In this document: in pieces, positions 1 through 9,048 of the stretch
Layout of the letters: the number at the start of each line of letters is the position of its first letter
Position numbering within the stretch: position 1 is the stretch's first letter
DNA from: Mycolicibacterium mageritense
GTDB taxonomy: Bacteria > Actinomycetota > Actinomycetes > Mycobacteriales > Mycobacteriaceae
Length of the DNA stretch: 64,000 bases
Direction: 5' to 3'
Assembly: GCF_010727475.1 (NCBI RefSeq)
Contig: NZ_AP022567.1
Span: 2,542,001-2,606,000, forward strand
Made by a program: the position numbers and the translations under genes
Notes under the pieces: model-generated
The model's input: the letters and a program-made list of their open reading frames with translations, nothing else
Told to the model about the DNA's origin: nothing
The model's database searches: none

Positions 1-268
1 TCGTTCGCAATTATGAACTGACTGAATTCCGTAAATAGTTTTGAGTTCTTATCCATTTTAGCGCCAGTTCAAAATTTAGGCTAGTCCGAAAAGTCGTCGT
101 AGAGTGTCCCTAAAATTATCGATTGCGATTGGTACGCTTGTTTGGGAAAGAAGATTCAGACATCGTCACTTGATGTGTCCTGAGGTCAAATTGGTGCCGG
201 GATGTGCAGCACGGAGGTGAACAAGCGATGAGCGGCGCGCTGACCGGGATTGCCTGCAACACCAGGTG
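1..268. other. AT-rich gene-free edge next to the immunity gene
   Basis: No convincing reading frame is seen. The first 190 bases are visibly richer in A and T than the rest of the window, with runs such as TTATGAACTGACTGAATTCC. Lower GC beside the immunity gene is typical of the exchanged tip region of polymorphic toxin loci. The stretch could be the 3' flank of the immunity gene or the remains of an older toxin/immunity cassette; nothing in it decides between these. Confidence 0.4.
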
Positions 269-691
269 TCAGGCGTGGGTGCTAAGAAAATCTAGGAACC
301 CACCGCTGACTGTCTCGCCAGTGTATTCGCTAGGAAGAAGCGGAACTATGACCACTCGATCGACGCACCTTCCATTTTCCACTGGAAAGCAGTACGCATT
401 CCCAAACCCGTCGTCAGAAAATGCAACAAACTTACCCAGCGTTTCCTCGGGTTGCCGTTTACCAATGTAACTTCGGTCATTGGATTGCAATGTGTATAGG
501 TCAACAGAACCGAACATCCCCGTCCAGTACCTGGCGAGGAACCATTTATAATCCTCAGGTAAGCCCGCCTGTAATTCGTCTTCGACGATGGCTATGTTGG
601 CTTCATCCAATCCGCTTGTATTGCGAATTCCATAGGGATCGCCTTCGCTTACCAGCTCTTCAAATTTCTGCTCGAAAGACCCTCTATCCAT
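269..691 (-). CDS. SMI1/KNR4 (SUKH) family immunity protein
   Basis: A 140-residue acidic protein that probably protects the cell from the toxin encoded immediately upstream. The central part (LPEDYKWFLARYWTG, about residues 44-58) followed by short beta segments (FGNAYCFPVENG) is the usual pattern of SMI1/KNR4 domains, in which a helix with a (L)P..y..fl motif precedes a beta sheet. Its ATG overlaps the last eight bases of the RHS toxin gene, and a GGAG ribosome-binding site lies inside the toxin's last codons, so the two are translationally coupled. SUKH proteins are known immunity partners of nuclease-tipped RHS toxins; the exact pairing here is inferred from position. Base composition is lower in GC than the RHS core, which suggests that the toxin tip and immunity gene were exchanged together. 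Confidence 0.82.
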   Translation of the reverse strand: MDRGSFEQKFEELVSEGDPYGIRNTSGLDEANIAIVEDELQAGLPEDYKWFLARYWTGMFGSVDLYTLQSNDRSYIGKRQPEETLGKFVAFSDDGFGNAYCFPVENGRCVDRVVIVPLLPSEYTGETVSGGFLDFLSTHA

Positions 692-3600
692 CTCGTCTCC
701 ATCCCATCTCCGAGGCCCTCATCATCCAATGAAGTTTACGGTCGGCTTCCCGCATCTCTGACGAGACACCTTGGTTGAATTTATTCGGGTGTAGATCAGG
801 CCGGCGGTGAATATCTTGAGGCACCTCGTGGATTGCTGATCCTGGCATTTGATCCGCGTGGTGAAGATGCGGGAACCCATAACTTCTCGGTGGAGCTCCA
901 TTCATCATTCTTGCCAGATCCTCTTGAGTCCATGGACCGTACAACCGTACGGGCGGATCGTTAACACCGTATCCATGCGACGAAGGCGGAAACTCGATCT
1001 GATCGGCCGACTCCGGTCTTGCGTTGTACGGCGCCAGCCCCCACGGATCAGCCCACGTAGTCGGATTCTCCGGATACCCATACGGATTCGGGGCCGGCGC
1101 CAGCCCGAGTGGATCGGGTGACAGGTAGCGCCCGGTGCGAGGCTGGTAGTAGCGGTGGTGGTTGTAGTGCAGGCCGGTTTCGGGGTCGTGGTACTGACCG
1201 GGATAGCGCCACGGGGTATCGACGCCGGTCCAGGTGGTCTGCCCCCACATGGTGGCGTGCGCCCGCCCTGCCAGCGCTCCGCTCGCGGGATCCAACAGCG
1301 CCACCGGAGTCTCGATATGGTCCGTGACCAGCGCATAGAACTGCCGGTCGATCTCCTGCTGCGGGGCAACGGCGGCGGGGCCGTCGAGGGACAGCTCCCC
1401 GGCACGCAATCCGGCCCCGTCGGATTCACCACCGCTGGAATGGATCTGGCTGTGCGGCGTGAACCGCCCCGGGAAATACGACCACGACATCACGTCAGCC
1501 TCAGCACCAGCGGCGCTGGAGGTTTGTTCAACCAGCTGGGTACCGTTCCAGGAAAACAGGATTCGGCTGCGTTCGCTCGTCTTGCTCAGCCGCCGCCCGG
1601 CCGGGTCATACGTGTAGCTGAACTGCTGGCCGTCGGGCGTGGTCACCGCACGAAGCCGATCCCACGCGTCCCACTGGTAATGCCACACATCGGGTTTGCG
1701 ACCCAGGCGCTTGGTGACGGTCTGGATCAACCGGCCCGCAGCATCGTAGTGATACCGGGATCGGCCGTCATCGATCAGCCGCACTCCGTCGTACCGCCAC
1801 CGCGACGACGGAGCCGGCCCTTCACCGACCGTGGGGTTCTGCGCAGCGTCGAAGACCGTCGATTCGATGATCGACCCGGCTGCCTGCCGCGACACCAGCC
1901 GGCCCATGACGTCGGTGCCGTAGGTTGCGGCGGTGCCGAGCGTGGGCGCGGTGGGATCGGCCGCGGCCACCGCCGCGAGCGTGTCATCGGAGCGGTATGA
2001 GTACGCCGCACCGGCCAGCAGCCGTTCGGTCGAACCCGCGCCGGTGCCCAGATTGAGCACCGACAGATCCCGCAGCCCCGCCAGCACCAGGCGTTCCCTC
2101 AGCCGGCCATCGGCGTCGAAGGCGGAGTCGATCGCGGTTGTGCCGAATTGCAGACGTGTCGCCCGACCCAGTTCATCGCTGGTGATCTCGCAGCGTTGCC
2201 CGGCCGCGGTCAACATGTCGACCAGCCCGCGGCGGTCGTAGGACAACGAGGTACGCAGGCCCGACGGTGTGAGCACCTCAGTCAGGTCGCCGGCAGAGTT
2301 GTACACCGACTGCACGGCGCGCCCGTCAACAGATTCCGACACCACACGCCCGGACAGGTCGTAACCGAATTCGACCTGTGCCCAGGGCATTACAGCAGTG
2401 AGCATGCGCCCCGCCGCGTCATATGCGTATTCGATGCGCTCGCCGCTGAAATCGTCGCCACTGCTCGACTCCGAAACCAGCCGACCAGTGGCATCGTAGG
2501 AGTAGGTCAGCGTCTGCCCCGCGGCGTTGGTTCGTGACGCCAATCGTCCCGCCGCGTCGTAGGTGTACGTGGTGGTCGCACCGTTGAAATCGGTTTGTGC
2601 GGCAAGCATTCCGTCCGGGTTGTACCGGTAGCTCCACGTCAAGCCGGCCGGGTTCGTGACGGCGATCAGCCGCCGCGCTTTGTCGTAGTTGAAATGAGTG
2701 CGCGACCCGTCGGCATCGACCCGCGCGATCGGCATGTCGTAGAAACCGTATTCCCAGCGGGTGGTGGCACCGACCGCGTTGGTGTAGGAGGTGCGGTTGC
2801 CCTCACCGTCATAGGTCCAGGTTTCCGACGAGCCGTCGGGACTCGTGCGGGACGTCAACCGACCTGCGCGGTCGTAGCTCAGCCGGGTGGTCCCGCCGTC
2901 CGGGCTGACGATCTCGGTCAGATTCCCGAAATCGTCGTAGGTGCACACTGTTTCGGCGCCGGACGGATCGATGACCCGAACGGGTAGACCAGCACTGTTC
3001 GTGTGGTAATCGGTGCGACGACCGAGCGGATCGATGCGGGCTGCGACCGAACCCGACGCAGTGTAGATCCAGCGCCACACGCCACCGGCGGGTTCACGCA
3101 TGTGCACCCGGTTGCCGGACTCGTCATAACCGAACGACGTGACGGCCCCGTCCGGTGCGGTCACCTCTGCTGGGCGCGGCCCGGCCGGCGTGTCGACGTA
3201 CCGGATGGTCGTGACCTGTCCGAGCGGGTCGGTGATCTGCGCCGGCATGCCGTCGGGGGTGTACCGCAGCGTCGTAGTCGCGCCAGTGGGGTCGGTGATC
3301 TGCAGCGGGTCGCGGTCGGCGTTGAAATCCGTCCGGACGATGCGACCGGCGGGATCGGCGACGGCTCGAGGCCGCAGGTCGTTGTCGAACCCGTAAACCC
3401 TGTGAGCGCCAACGGCATCGGTATGCACGGTGGTGGTGCCGGTGCCGTCGGGGTTCTCTTGGTAGTTGAAGCTGCTGGCCCAGACTCCGTCGTGGCCGCC
3501 CTGGTAGATGACGCGTCCGGTGTCGTCGTATTCGTTGACGTAATGCGCGCCGTTGGAATCGGTCCAGGCGACCATCCGGTGGTCGTCGTCATATTCGAAC

Positions 3601-6600
3601 TGTGTGGTGGCCCCGGTGGCGTCGGTGACCGACGTGAGATCGCCACGGGTGTAACCGAACCGGCTCAGGGGTGTCGTCTCGGTATCGGTGGCCAGGGTGT
3701 AGCCGCGGATACGTCGGCCGTCACAGTCCACACCGATGCGGTAACCACCGGAGTGGACGACACCTGACGGTGCACCGGAATCGTCGTAGGTGAACAGGAT
3801 TCGGTTTTGGTGCGCGTCGGTGATGGCCGAGATGTAGATGACTCCGGCTGCGGTGTCGGCGCCACCCAGATGTGGTTTCGGCGCAAAGTGATAGGCCACG
3901 CCACCGTGCGGCGGCTCGAGGCGATACCCGCCGGTCGGAGTGGACCACAGCCGCCAGGGCCGGCCGCGTCGAGCCACGCTCGGCTCGTCTCCGGTCGGGG
4001 GTTCGAACGAGAACATCGTCCCGTCGGCGTCGATCGTGGTGACGGAATGCTCGGTGACGACGACGCGGGCGTCGAAGCTGCAGGACCACGACGGGCCGAG
4101 CCAGACGCCGGCGCGGTAACCGGACTTGTGCGTGCGGGTGAGCCGCAGCCCGAGGACCGCCGGCAGGTCGACGTCGACGGCGGGCAGGTAGTACTCGCCA
4201 GTGGCGATGTCGACGGGATCGGTGTCCTTACTCGACTTCTGGTCAGGCTCGGTCGAGGCGTTCGGATCATGCTCGGACTTGTTGGCGATGTCCTGATTGT
4301 CGAGCGTGTCTCCGTCGATCGGATCCTCTCCGTCGGTGCCGTCGCGGCCGTTCCCGTCTCGCCCGTTGCCGCCACGATCGCCGGGACCGTCGGTCTTGTT
4401 CGGGCTCATCCTCTCACCGCCACCGGGATGACCCGGTCCGCGATCCATCACGGCGATGGGTTCGACAGGTTTCGCGCCCTCAGGCTTGGCGACGTCCTTG
4501 GCCGCCGCGGCGGCGGGCCTCGGAGCGTTGTCCGCGGCCGCGGCCGGGCTGGGTTTGGCGCGTTCAGGAATATCCGGTTTCGGTGCAGGCTCCTTGGCGG
4601 CCGGAACCTCGCGTGGTGGGGGAGGGCCGGCATCCTTCGGCGCGTGATGCGGCGTGTTCGGCTCGACCCGTGCCGGATTCACCGGCGAATGCGGACTGGG
4701 TGAATTCGTGTGTGGTGCAACGCTTCCGGTGTTCGGTGGGGAGTCAGACCGGGCTGGCTGTGGGGATTCGTCGCGAACCGCTGGGTTCTCCGTTTTGTGC
4801 GGTGCATCGTGCGGGGTGCTCGCCGGCTCGGTCCTGTCGACGGGCGCACGATCGGTGGGCTTGTCGGACGGTGCGTCGGTGCGGTTCGGTTCGTGCTCGG
4901 TGGTGCGGTCGTGTGGGGGGCTGTCATGATCTGCCGGCCGCTGCGGCGAATCACCCTGGTGGTCCCGGACATTCGGACTCTCGTCAGGCACGCGTTCTTG
5001 CCGCGGCTCGGGGTCCGGACCGTTGTCCGGGTCGCGGCGGGGAGATTCGGGCCCGTCGCCGTGCTGATTGGGCGAGTCGGGCGTCCGGTCGTGGCCGCTG
5101 GGGGTATTGGAGTCGGGGGTTCGGTCTCCGGCGGGGGTCTCGGGACGGTGCTCCCCACCCGGCGAATGATCGGTGACGGTCGGCTGGTCGGCGGGATCCT
5201 GCCTCTCGGCAGGGGTGCTGTCATGTGGACGCGGATTCTCGGCAGCGGGCGGATCGAGGGGCCGGGGTTGCTCGGCCGGCGGGCTTGAATCGTGCGGGCC
5301 CGAGTCCGGCCAGGGCGACTCGGATGGCGGATCCGTGTGTGGGGCGGGCTGTTCCGTGCGCGGATGATCCGCGGCGGGAGTATGGGATTCGGTCGGTGTG
5401 GCCGTAGTGTCCCGAGTACTGGTCGCAGGCGCGCCGTCATGGGGCGTGGTGTGCGTGGTCGGGGTGGCCTGTCCCGGCGACGTGTGCGGAGACGTGTGTA
5501 CCGGGGGCGACGGAGCATGCGCCGCCGCGTTCGCGGCAGTGCGGCCGGCATCTCTCGAGCCGCCCGACACCGCGTCCTTGAGCACCGACTTGAAAACGCC
5601 AGTCCCCTTGGGGCCCATAGGAATAAAGTTCGACATGAGCGTGCCGAACGCCTGACCGGGATCCTTACCCCACCCGTCGCCGATGAATCCCTTGATCAGC
5701 TTGTCGGGGTGGGCGGCCATTTCCGTCAGGCCGGCCCCCACGGCGGTCGCGTTCTTGGCGTAATCCGCAGGGTGCGCGATGTTATACGGGTTGGTGGGAT
5801 CGACGGTGCGGATGAGCTTTCCGAGGTCGGTGACCGCACCGACCAATCCGACCACGGCATGGCCTGTGAACATGTCCGCGGTGTTCTTGAAGTCTTCGAA
5901 GTTGGCTGCCAGCCGCTGTGATGGCGGCGGCATCGGCGGGGCTTCGTTGGCGGCGTTGTTGAATGCCGATGCGGCAGTGGACGCTCCCTCGTTTCGGGAT
6001 TTGCGGGCGTCGTTGAGGATCTGGACCGCCTCGTCGCACAGCTTCTTCCCGGGATCCTCGTCGGGAGGCTGGGGCGGCAGCGGGTCGGCGTTGTTGGCGA
6101 CGGCATCGTCGTACGCATTGCACGCCTTCACCCACTGATCGTGCTGCCGGAGGCCTTCCTTCCACTTCGCGATGGCCTCCGCGGCTCGCTGCTGGGCCGC
6201 TTCCACGATGGGCGCAAACGCATTCAGCGCACTGGCCGCAGACTTGGTCGCCGACGCCGCGTCGCGCCACTTCGGGATTTCCTGGCCAATCTTCTGGTGG
6301 TAGGCGTCGGCGGCCTCGCCTTGAAATTCACCGACGTTGATTCCGCTGAGCCCATCGGCCGCGGTGGTGAAGTTGGTGGACAGGCCGTCGAGTTTGCCTG
6401 CGCGGTCGCGCATGACGCCGGGCTCACCGTGGATGAGTTCCTTCGGATCCTCGGTTTCGCCGAGCTTCTTCTCATCCGGAGTGGCGCCCAGTTGATCGGC
6501 GACACTGTCGCCCCAGTCGCGGACGTTATCGGCGACTCCCTCCGCACCGATGGCGTCGAGTCCGTCGGCGACGAGCTCAGATCCTCCGTCCACCACTTCG

Positions 6601-6668
6601 CCGACGAGGCGTTTGCCGTCCTCGAGGAGATCCTCGCCCTCCTGCAGGAGGTCATCCCAGAATCCCAT
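684..6668 (-). CDS. RHS-repeat polymorphic toxin with T7SS-type N-terminus and LHH nuclease tip
   Basis: A 1,994-residue toxin. Residues 1 to about 390 form a helical domain of the kind found on actinobacterial toxins exported by ESX/type VII systems, with a short hydrophobic stretch near residue 280. About 395-770 is a Pro/Thr/His/Asp-rich linker. At about 814 a DUF6531-like start (DPVDIATGEYYLP) opens the RHS cage, with many YD repeats (YDAAGRL, YDESGNR) to about 1,830. The RHS core ends with YYQPRTGRYLSPDPLGL near 1,845. The last roughly 130 residues are the variable tip; they contain HLHHADQMPGSAIHEV and a later LHPNKFN, matching the LHH subgroup of HNH/endonuclease VII-fold nucleases. 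DNA cleavage is therefore the likely toxic activity (family knowledge). No signal peptide is seen. The gene lies 24 bases downstream of a WXG100-like gene and overlaps the immunity gene, so it is probably a contact-dependent or secreted antibacterial toxin. Confidence 0.9.
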   Translation of the reverse strand: MGFWDDLLQEGEDLLEDGKRLVGEVVDGGSELVADGLDAIGAEGVADNVRDWGDSVADQLGATPDEKKLGETEDPKELIHGEPGVMRDRAGKLDGLSTNFTTAADGLSGINVGEFQGEAADAYHQKIGQEIPKWRDAASATKSAASALNAFAPIVEAAQQRAAEAIAKWKEGLRQHDQWVKACNAYDDAVANNADPLPPQPPDEDPGKKLCDEAVQILNDARKSRNEGASTAASAFNNAANEAPPMPPPSQRLAANFEDFKNTADMFTGHAVVGLVGAVTDLGKLIRTVDPTNPYNIAHPADYAKNATAVGAGLTEMAAHPDKLIKGFIGDGWGKDPGQAFGTLMSNFIPMGPKGTGVFKSVLKDAVSGGSRDAGRTAANAAAHAPSPPVHTSPHTSPGQATPTTHTTPHDGAPATSTRDTTATPTESHTPAADHPRTEQPAPHTDPPSESPWPDSGPHDSSPPAEQPRPLDPPAAENPRPHDSTPAERQDPADQPTVTDHSPGGEHRPETPAGDRTPDSNTPSGHDRTPDSPNQHGDGPESPRRDPDNGPDPEPRQERVPDESPNVRDHQGDSPQRPADHDSPPHDRTTEHEPNRTDAPSDKPTDRAPVDRTEPASTPHDAPHKTENPAVRDESPQPARSDSPPNTGSVAPHTNSPSPHSPVNPARVEPNTPHHAPKDAGPPPPREVPAAKEPAPKPDIPERAKPSPAAAADNAPRPAAAAAKDVAKPEGAKPVEPIAVMDRGPGHPGGGERMSPNKTDGPGDRGGNGRDGNGRDGTDGEDPIDGDTLDNQDIANKSEHDPNASTEPDQKSSKDTDPVDIATGEYYLPAVDVDLPAVLGLRLTRTHKSGYRAGVWLGPSWSCSFDARVVVTEHSVTTIDADGTMFSFEPPTGDEPSVARRGRPWRLWSTPTGGYRLEPPHGGVAYHFAPKPHLGGADTAAGVIYISAITDAHQNRILFTYDDSGAPSGVVHSGGYRIGVDCDGRRIRGYTLATDTETTPLSRFGYTRGDLTSVTDATGATTQFEYDDDHRMVAWTDSNGAHYVNEYDDTGRVIYQGGHDGVWASSFNYQENPDGTGTTTVHTDAVGAHRVYGFDNDLRPRAVADPAGRIVRTDFNADRDPLQITDPTGATTTLRYTPDGMPAQITDPLGQVTTIRYVDTPAGPRPAEVTAPDGAVTSFGYDESGNRVHMREPAGGVWRWIYTASGSVAARIDPLGRRTDYHTNSAGLPVRVIDPSGAETVCTYDDFGNLTEIVSPDGGTTRLSYDRAGRLTSRTSPDGSSETWTYDGEGNRTSYTNAVGATTRWEYGFYDMPIARVDADGSRTHFNYDKARRLIAVTNPAGLTWSYRYNPDGMLAAQTDFNGATTTYTYDAAGRLASRTNAAGQTLTYSYDATGRLVSESSSGDDFSGERIEYAYDAAGRMLTAVMPWAQVEFGYDLSGRVVSESVDGRAVQSVYNSAGDLTEVLTPSGLRTSLSYDRRGLVDMLTAAGQRCEITSDELGRATRLQFGTTAIDSAFDADGRLRERLVLAGLRDLSVLNLGTGAGSTERLLAGAAYSYRSDDTLAAVAAADPTAPTLGTAATYGTDVMGRLVSRQAAGSIIESTVFDAAQNPTVGEGPAPSSRWRYDGVRLIDDGRSRYHYDAAGRLIQTVTKRLGRKPDVWHYQWDAWDRLRAVTTPDGQQFSYTYDPAGRRLSKTSERSRILFSWNGTQLVEQTSSAAGAEADVMSWSYFPGRFTPHSQIHSSGGESDGAGLRAGELSLDGPAAVAPQQEIDRQFYALVTDHIETPVALLDPASGALAGRAHATMWGQTTWTGVDTPWRYPGQYHDPETGLHYNHHRYYQPRTGRYLSPDPLGLAPAPNPYGYPENPTTWADPWGLAPYNARPESADQIEFPPSSHGYGVNDPPVRLYGPWTQEDLARMMNGAPPRSYGFPHLHHADQMPGSAIHEVPQDIHRRPDLHPNKFNQGVSSEMREADRKLHWMMRASEMGWRRDG

Positions 6669-6692
6669 GCGCCGTCTACCTGAAAAGTTGTG

Positions 6693-7364
6693 TTACACAG
6701 CGGGATCAGGTGCGGGTTGCGGCGAGGTACGCGATGGCGCCGCCGGCTCGTCACCGTGTATGAACCCGTCGACGGTCACGCGGGCCGCCTCACCGGGAAT
6801 CACAGCGTTCTTGCCGGCCTGCACGGCGTTGTCTTTGATCGAGTCCCAGTTCTCGTTGATCTGCGGAAGCGCTTCCTGGAACGACTTCGCGGACCAGTCC
6901 GGATGGGTCAGACGGTTGACGTTGTAATCGACCATGTCGCCCCACGACATGTCGTCGGTGCCGCGGACAATGATGTTGCCGTGCTCGTCCTTGACGGATT
7001 CTTTTTGCAGCGACGGGTCACCCACGAGGTCGTTGACCATGTCCTTGGCGGCGTCGTTGTAGTACTTCTCCTGCAATTCGTAACGCCCCGCGCCGAGGTC
7101 GAGCGCTTGGCCGATGTCGTTGGCGGCGACGATGAGCGCCCTGGTGCCCCACTCCCACCGCTCGGTGAAGTTGTCGAACCCAGACTTGGCGTCGGGGTGA
7201 CTGAGTTCCAGGCCCGTCATCGACAGCTCGTCGAACCCCCGGCCGAGTTGACCCTGGTAGCTGCCGAAGGCGCCACCCGAGATACCGCTGATGACCCCGT
7301 TGATTCCGTCGGCTGCCTGCTTGAGTGTCGTCGGGTCGACACCGAGTACCTTTACGCCGCCCAT
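6693..7364 (-). CDS. WXG100/ESX-like secretion partner of the RHS toxin
   Basis: A 223-residue protein. The start at 7364 was chosen over the longer frame because the upstream codons are arginine-rich out-of-frame sequence, a GAGAGGCGG ribosome-binding site precedes this ATG, and the MGGVKVLGVDP start looks natural. The N-terminal 120 residues are helical, with a WEWG turn and a downstream YELQE, which fits the YxxxD/E export signal of type VII substrates. The rest is a charged region ending in a Pro/Ala-rich tail. It overlaps the SseB-like gene by 13 bases and precedes the RHS toxin by 24, so the three are co-transcribed. The likely role is heterodimer partner or targeting factor that leads the toxin to an ESX secretion machine; this is inference, and no ESX core gene is in the window. 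Confidence 0.62.
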   Translation of the reverse strand: MGGVKVLGVDPTTLKQAADGINGVISGISGGAFGSYQGQLGRGFDELSMTGLELSHPDAKSGFDNFTERWEWGTRALIVAANDIGQALDLGAGRYELQEKYYNDAAKDMVNDLVGDPSLQKESVKDEHGNIIVRGTDDMSWGDMVDYNVNRLTHPDWSAKSFQEALPQINENWDSIKDNAVQAGKNAVIPGEAARVTVDGFIHGDEPAAPSRTSPQPAPDPAV

Positions 7365-7789
7365 GTGCGGACCGCCTCTCCGGTTTCTTCGTCGATGTAG
7401 CAGTGCGGGGTGATGGCCCTGGCCGGGGGAAACACCATGACGTCGGTGGATGCGGGATCCACCACCAGTCCAGTCGGCTCCGGTGCACGGTCCATCCCCT
7501 CGATCACCGCTGCGCCGCGGACTGTGCACACCTCGATCGCCTCGAGGTCTCGACCGGCAGCCTTGGCAAACGTCGCACACCGCTCAACCGTCGTGAACGC
7601 TACGAGCCACGGCAATCCGCGCCAGACCCACGTGAAGACAGAACCCTCGACGTCAAGGGGCATCACGAGGTTCGTCGCGCGCAGGCTTTCGAGCAGTGCG
7701 GATCCGTCTCCGAACCCGCCGAAGAACGCCGATCGCTCCACATCGAACGGAAACACAGTCCCCCCAGCAAACATGTACCTTTTCCGCAT
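7352..7789 (-). CDS. SseB-domain-like protein, first gene of toxin operon
   Basis: A protein of about 145 residues resembling the N-terminal domain of SseB-type proteins: a hydrophobic segment VMPLDVEGS, then WLVAFTTVERCATF and, near the end, PTGLVVDPASTDVMVFPP, in the order usual for this family. In actinobacteria such proteins are common beside type VII substrates and may be chaperones or accessory factors; the function here is not known. The start is uncertain: ATG at 7789 follows GGTAGG too closely, ATG at 7774 follows GGAAAAGG at good spacing, and a GTG at 7819 is also in frame. It is divergent from the MPT63-like gene across about 180 bases that must hold the operon promoter. Confidence 0.62.
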   Translation of the reverse strand: MRKRYMFAGGTVFPFDVERSAFFGGFGDGSALLESLRATNLVMPLDVEGSVFTWVWRGLPWLVAFTTVERCATFAKAAGRDLEAIEVCTVRGAAVIEGMDRAPEPTGLVVDPASTDVMVFPPARAITPHCYIDEETGEAVRTWAA

Positions 7790-7969
7790 CCTACCGACTG
7801 TGGCAGGGTGCCGCTTCACTCAAATTTGAGTTGCACGGTCTCGACCTTTGACGGTTGCGACGATTTGATTGGCGTCAGGTATCGCTTGCTGTGGATTCTG
7901 CTGATAATTTCGCTGAAGTGGGGCTCGAGCTCGGCAACGTCTCGACCAACGAAACGGGGAGAAGATCTA

Positions 7970-8986
7970 GTGCGAATTTCAAAAGTGACCGCTGCCATTG
8001 CAGCGGCAGTCGCGGCTGCCGGCACCATGGGTTCGGCGACAGCGTTCGCCGATGAAGCAGGAGTGACGACCACGTCGAGCCAGATCGGCGGTCAGGCCAA
8101 GCTCGTCGACGGCAACGTTGTCCAAGCCTGGACGATCAGTGACCTGAAACCCAGCACGGACACCATCCCTTACGACGTGCAGGGCACGTTGTGGGAAGCC
8201 ACCGCCACGGATGAAGCCATTCAGGGCTCGGTGACACCAATAATCTCGAACCTGAACGCCCGGGCCGCCGACGGCCAGAACTACCGGGTGTTGTTCCAGG
8301 TCGCGACTCCGCAGGGCGTCAATCCCGCAACGCTGGCGCAGGGCGAAAAGACCTCAGGAAAGGTCTATTTCGACGTCACGGGCGAGAAGCCGACCAGTGT
8401 TGTCTACAGCACCGGTGGGCATGACGTGGCCACGTGGACCGCGTCCGCACCGACACAGCAGCCTCGGACCGCACCCGCACCCGCGCGTACGCAGCCTGCT
8501 CCGGCGGTGGCGGCACCTGCGTCACCAGCGCCTGCTGCTCCCGCCCCGACTCCGGCTCCGGCGGCGGCAACTCCGGCCCCGGTCGCCAACGCACCGGCTC
8601 CGGTCGGCGCAGGCAATCGTGCTTCGGATCTTCCGGTGCCGGCCGGGACACAAGGAACACCGCTGCCGGAGGGCAGCCAAGGAACGCCGCTCCCGCCAGG
8701 AAGCCAAGGCACACCCCTTCAACCCGGGACCGAAAGTGCTCCGCTACCGCAAGGCAGCCAAGGAACGCCTGTTCCTGCCGGTACCGAGGGCCAGCCTCCG
8801 CTGCCCGGAAGCCAAGGAACGCCACTGGCACCGGGGAGCCAAGGAACGCCACTGCCGGAGGGCAGCCAGGGCACCCCGCTTCCTCCGGGAAGCCAGGGCA
8901 CCCCGTTGCCCGAAGGCGCCGCGCCGACGACCACTACCGTTCCGACGACGGTTCCGGCCGCAAATCAGGGCACTCCGCAGCCCTGA
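7970..8986 (+). CDS. Secreted MPT63-domain protein with Pro-rich nonapeptide repeat tail
   Basis: A 338-residue exported protein. The GTG at 7970 is preceded by GGGGAGAAG. Residues 1-28 form a signal peptide ending ATAFA before DEAG. About 36-160 is an MPT63/MPB63-like immunoglobulin-fold domain: TLWEATATDEAIQGSVTPI and NARAADGQNYRVLF follow the mycobacterial MPT63 antigen closely. From about 165 the chain becomes Pro/Ala-rich, and from about 223 to 315 it is a run of nine-residue repeats (GSQGTPLPP type), ending in a Thr/Pro tail. MPT63 itself is about 130 residues after processing, so this is a family member with a long added stalk. It has no membrane anchor and is probably cell-wall associated or released. 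It is convergent with the 3' fragment of the interrupted gene. Confidence 0.85.
   Translation: MRISKVTAAIAAAVAAAGTMGSATAFADEAGVTTTSSQIGGQAKLVDGNVVQAWTISDLKPSTDTIPYDVQGTLWEATATDEAIQGSVTPIISNLNARAADGQNYRVLFQVATPQGVNPATLAQGEKTSGKVYFDVTGEKPTSVVYSTGGHDVATWTASAPTQQPRTAPAPARTQPAPAVAAPASPAPAAPAPTPAPAAATPAPVANAPAPVGAGNRASDLPVPAGTQGTPLPEGSQGTPLPPGSQGTPLQPGTESAPLPQGSQGTPVPAGTEGQPPLPGSQGTPLAPGSQGTPLPEGSQGTPLPPGSQGTPLPEGAAPTTTTVPTTVPAANQGTPQP
8640..8915 (+). repeat. Imperfect 27-bp tandem repeats coding GSQGTPLPP nonapeptides
   Basis: About ten consecutive nine-codon units lie within the MPT63-like gene, variants of GSQGTPLPP, GSQGTPLPE, GTESAPLPQ and GTEGQPPLP. The conserved base core is AGCCAAGGAACGCC or its close variants. 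Unit sequence varies at synonymous and coding positions, so the array is diverging but still in frame throughout. Such arrays can change length by slippage or unequal exchange. Confidence 0.85.
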
Positions 8987-8999
8987 GTGCGTGCGGCCG

Positions 9000-9033
9000 A
9001 CGGGCTACCGGTTCCTGACGGCCGGTAGCCCGT
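9000..9033. terminator. Strong hairpin between convergent genes
   Basis: A perfect 12-base stem, ACGGGCTACCGG (9000-9011) paired with CCGGTAGCCCGT (9022-9033), with a ten-base loop. It lies 13 bases after the stop of the MPT63-like gene and 15 bases before the stop of the convergent interrupted gene, so it could end transcription from both sides. There is only a weak T run after it, as is common for mycobacterial terminators. Confidence 0.72.
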
Positions 9034-9048
9034 GCCGTTTCCGGGCAA

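Noticed and set aside
7325..7969. Upstream extension of the MPT63-like frame
   Set aside because: It overlaps the SseB-like gene in antisense; the GTG at 7,970 has a good ribosome-binding site and starts a signal peptide.
8640..8915. Possible CRISPR-like array
   Set aside because: The 27-bp units are directly adjacent, coding and in frame; there are no spacers and no cas genes.
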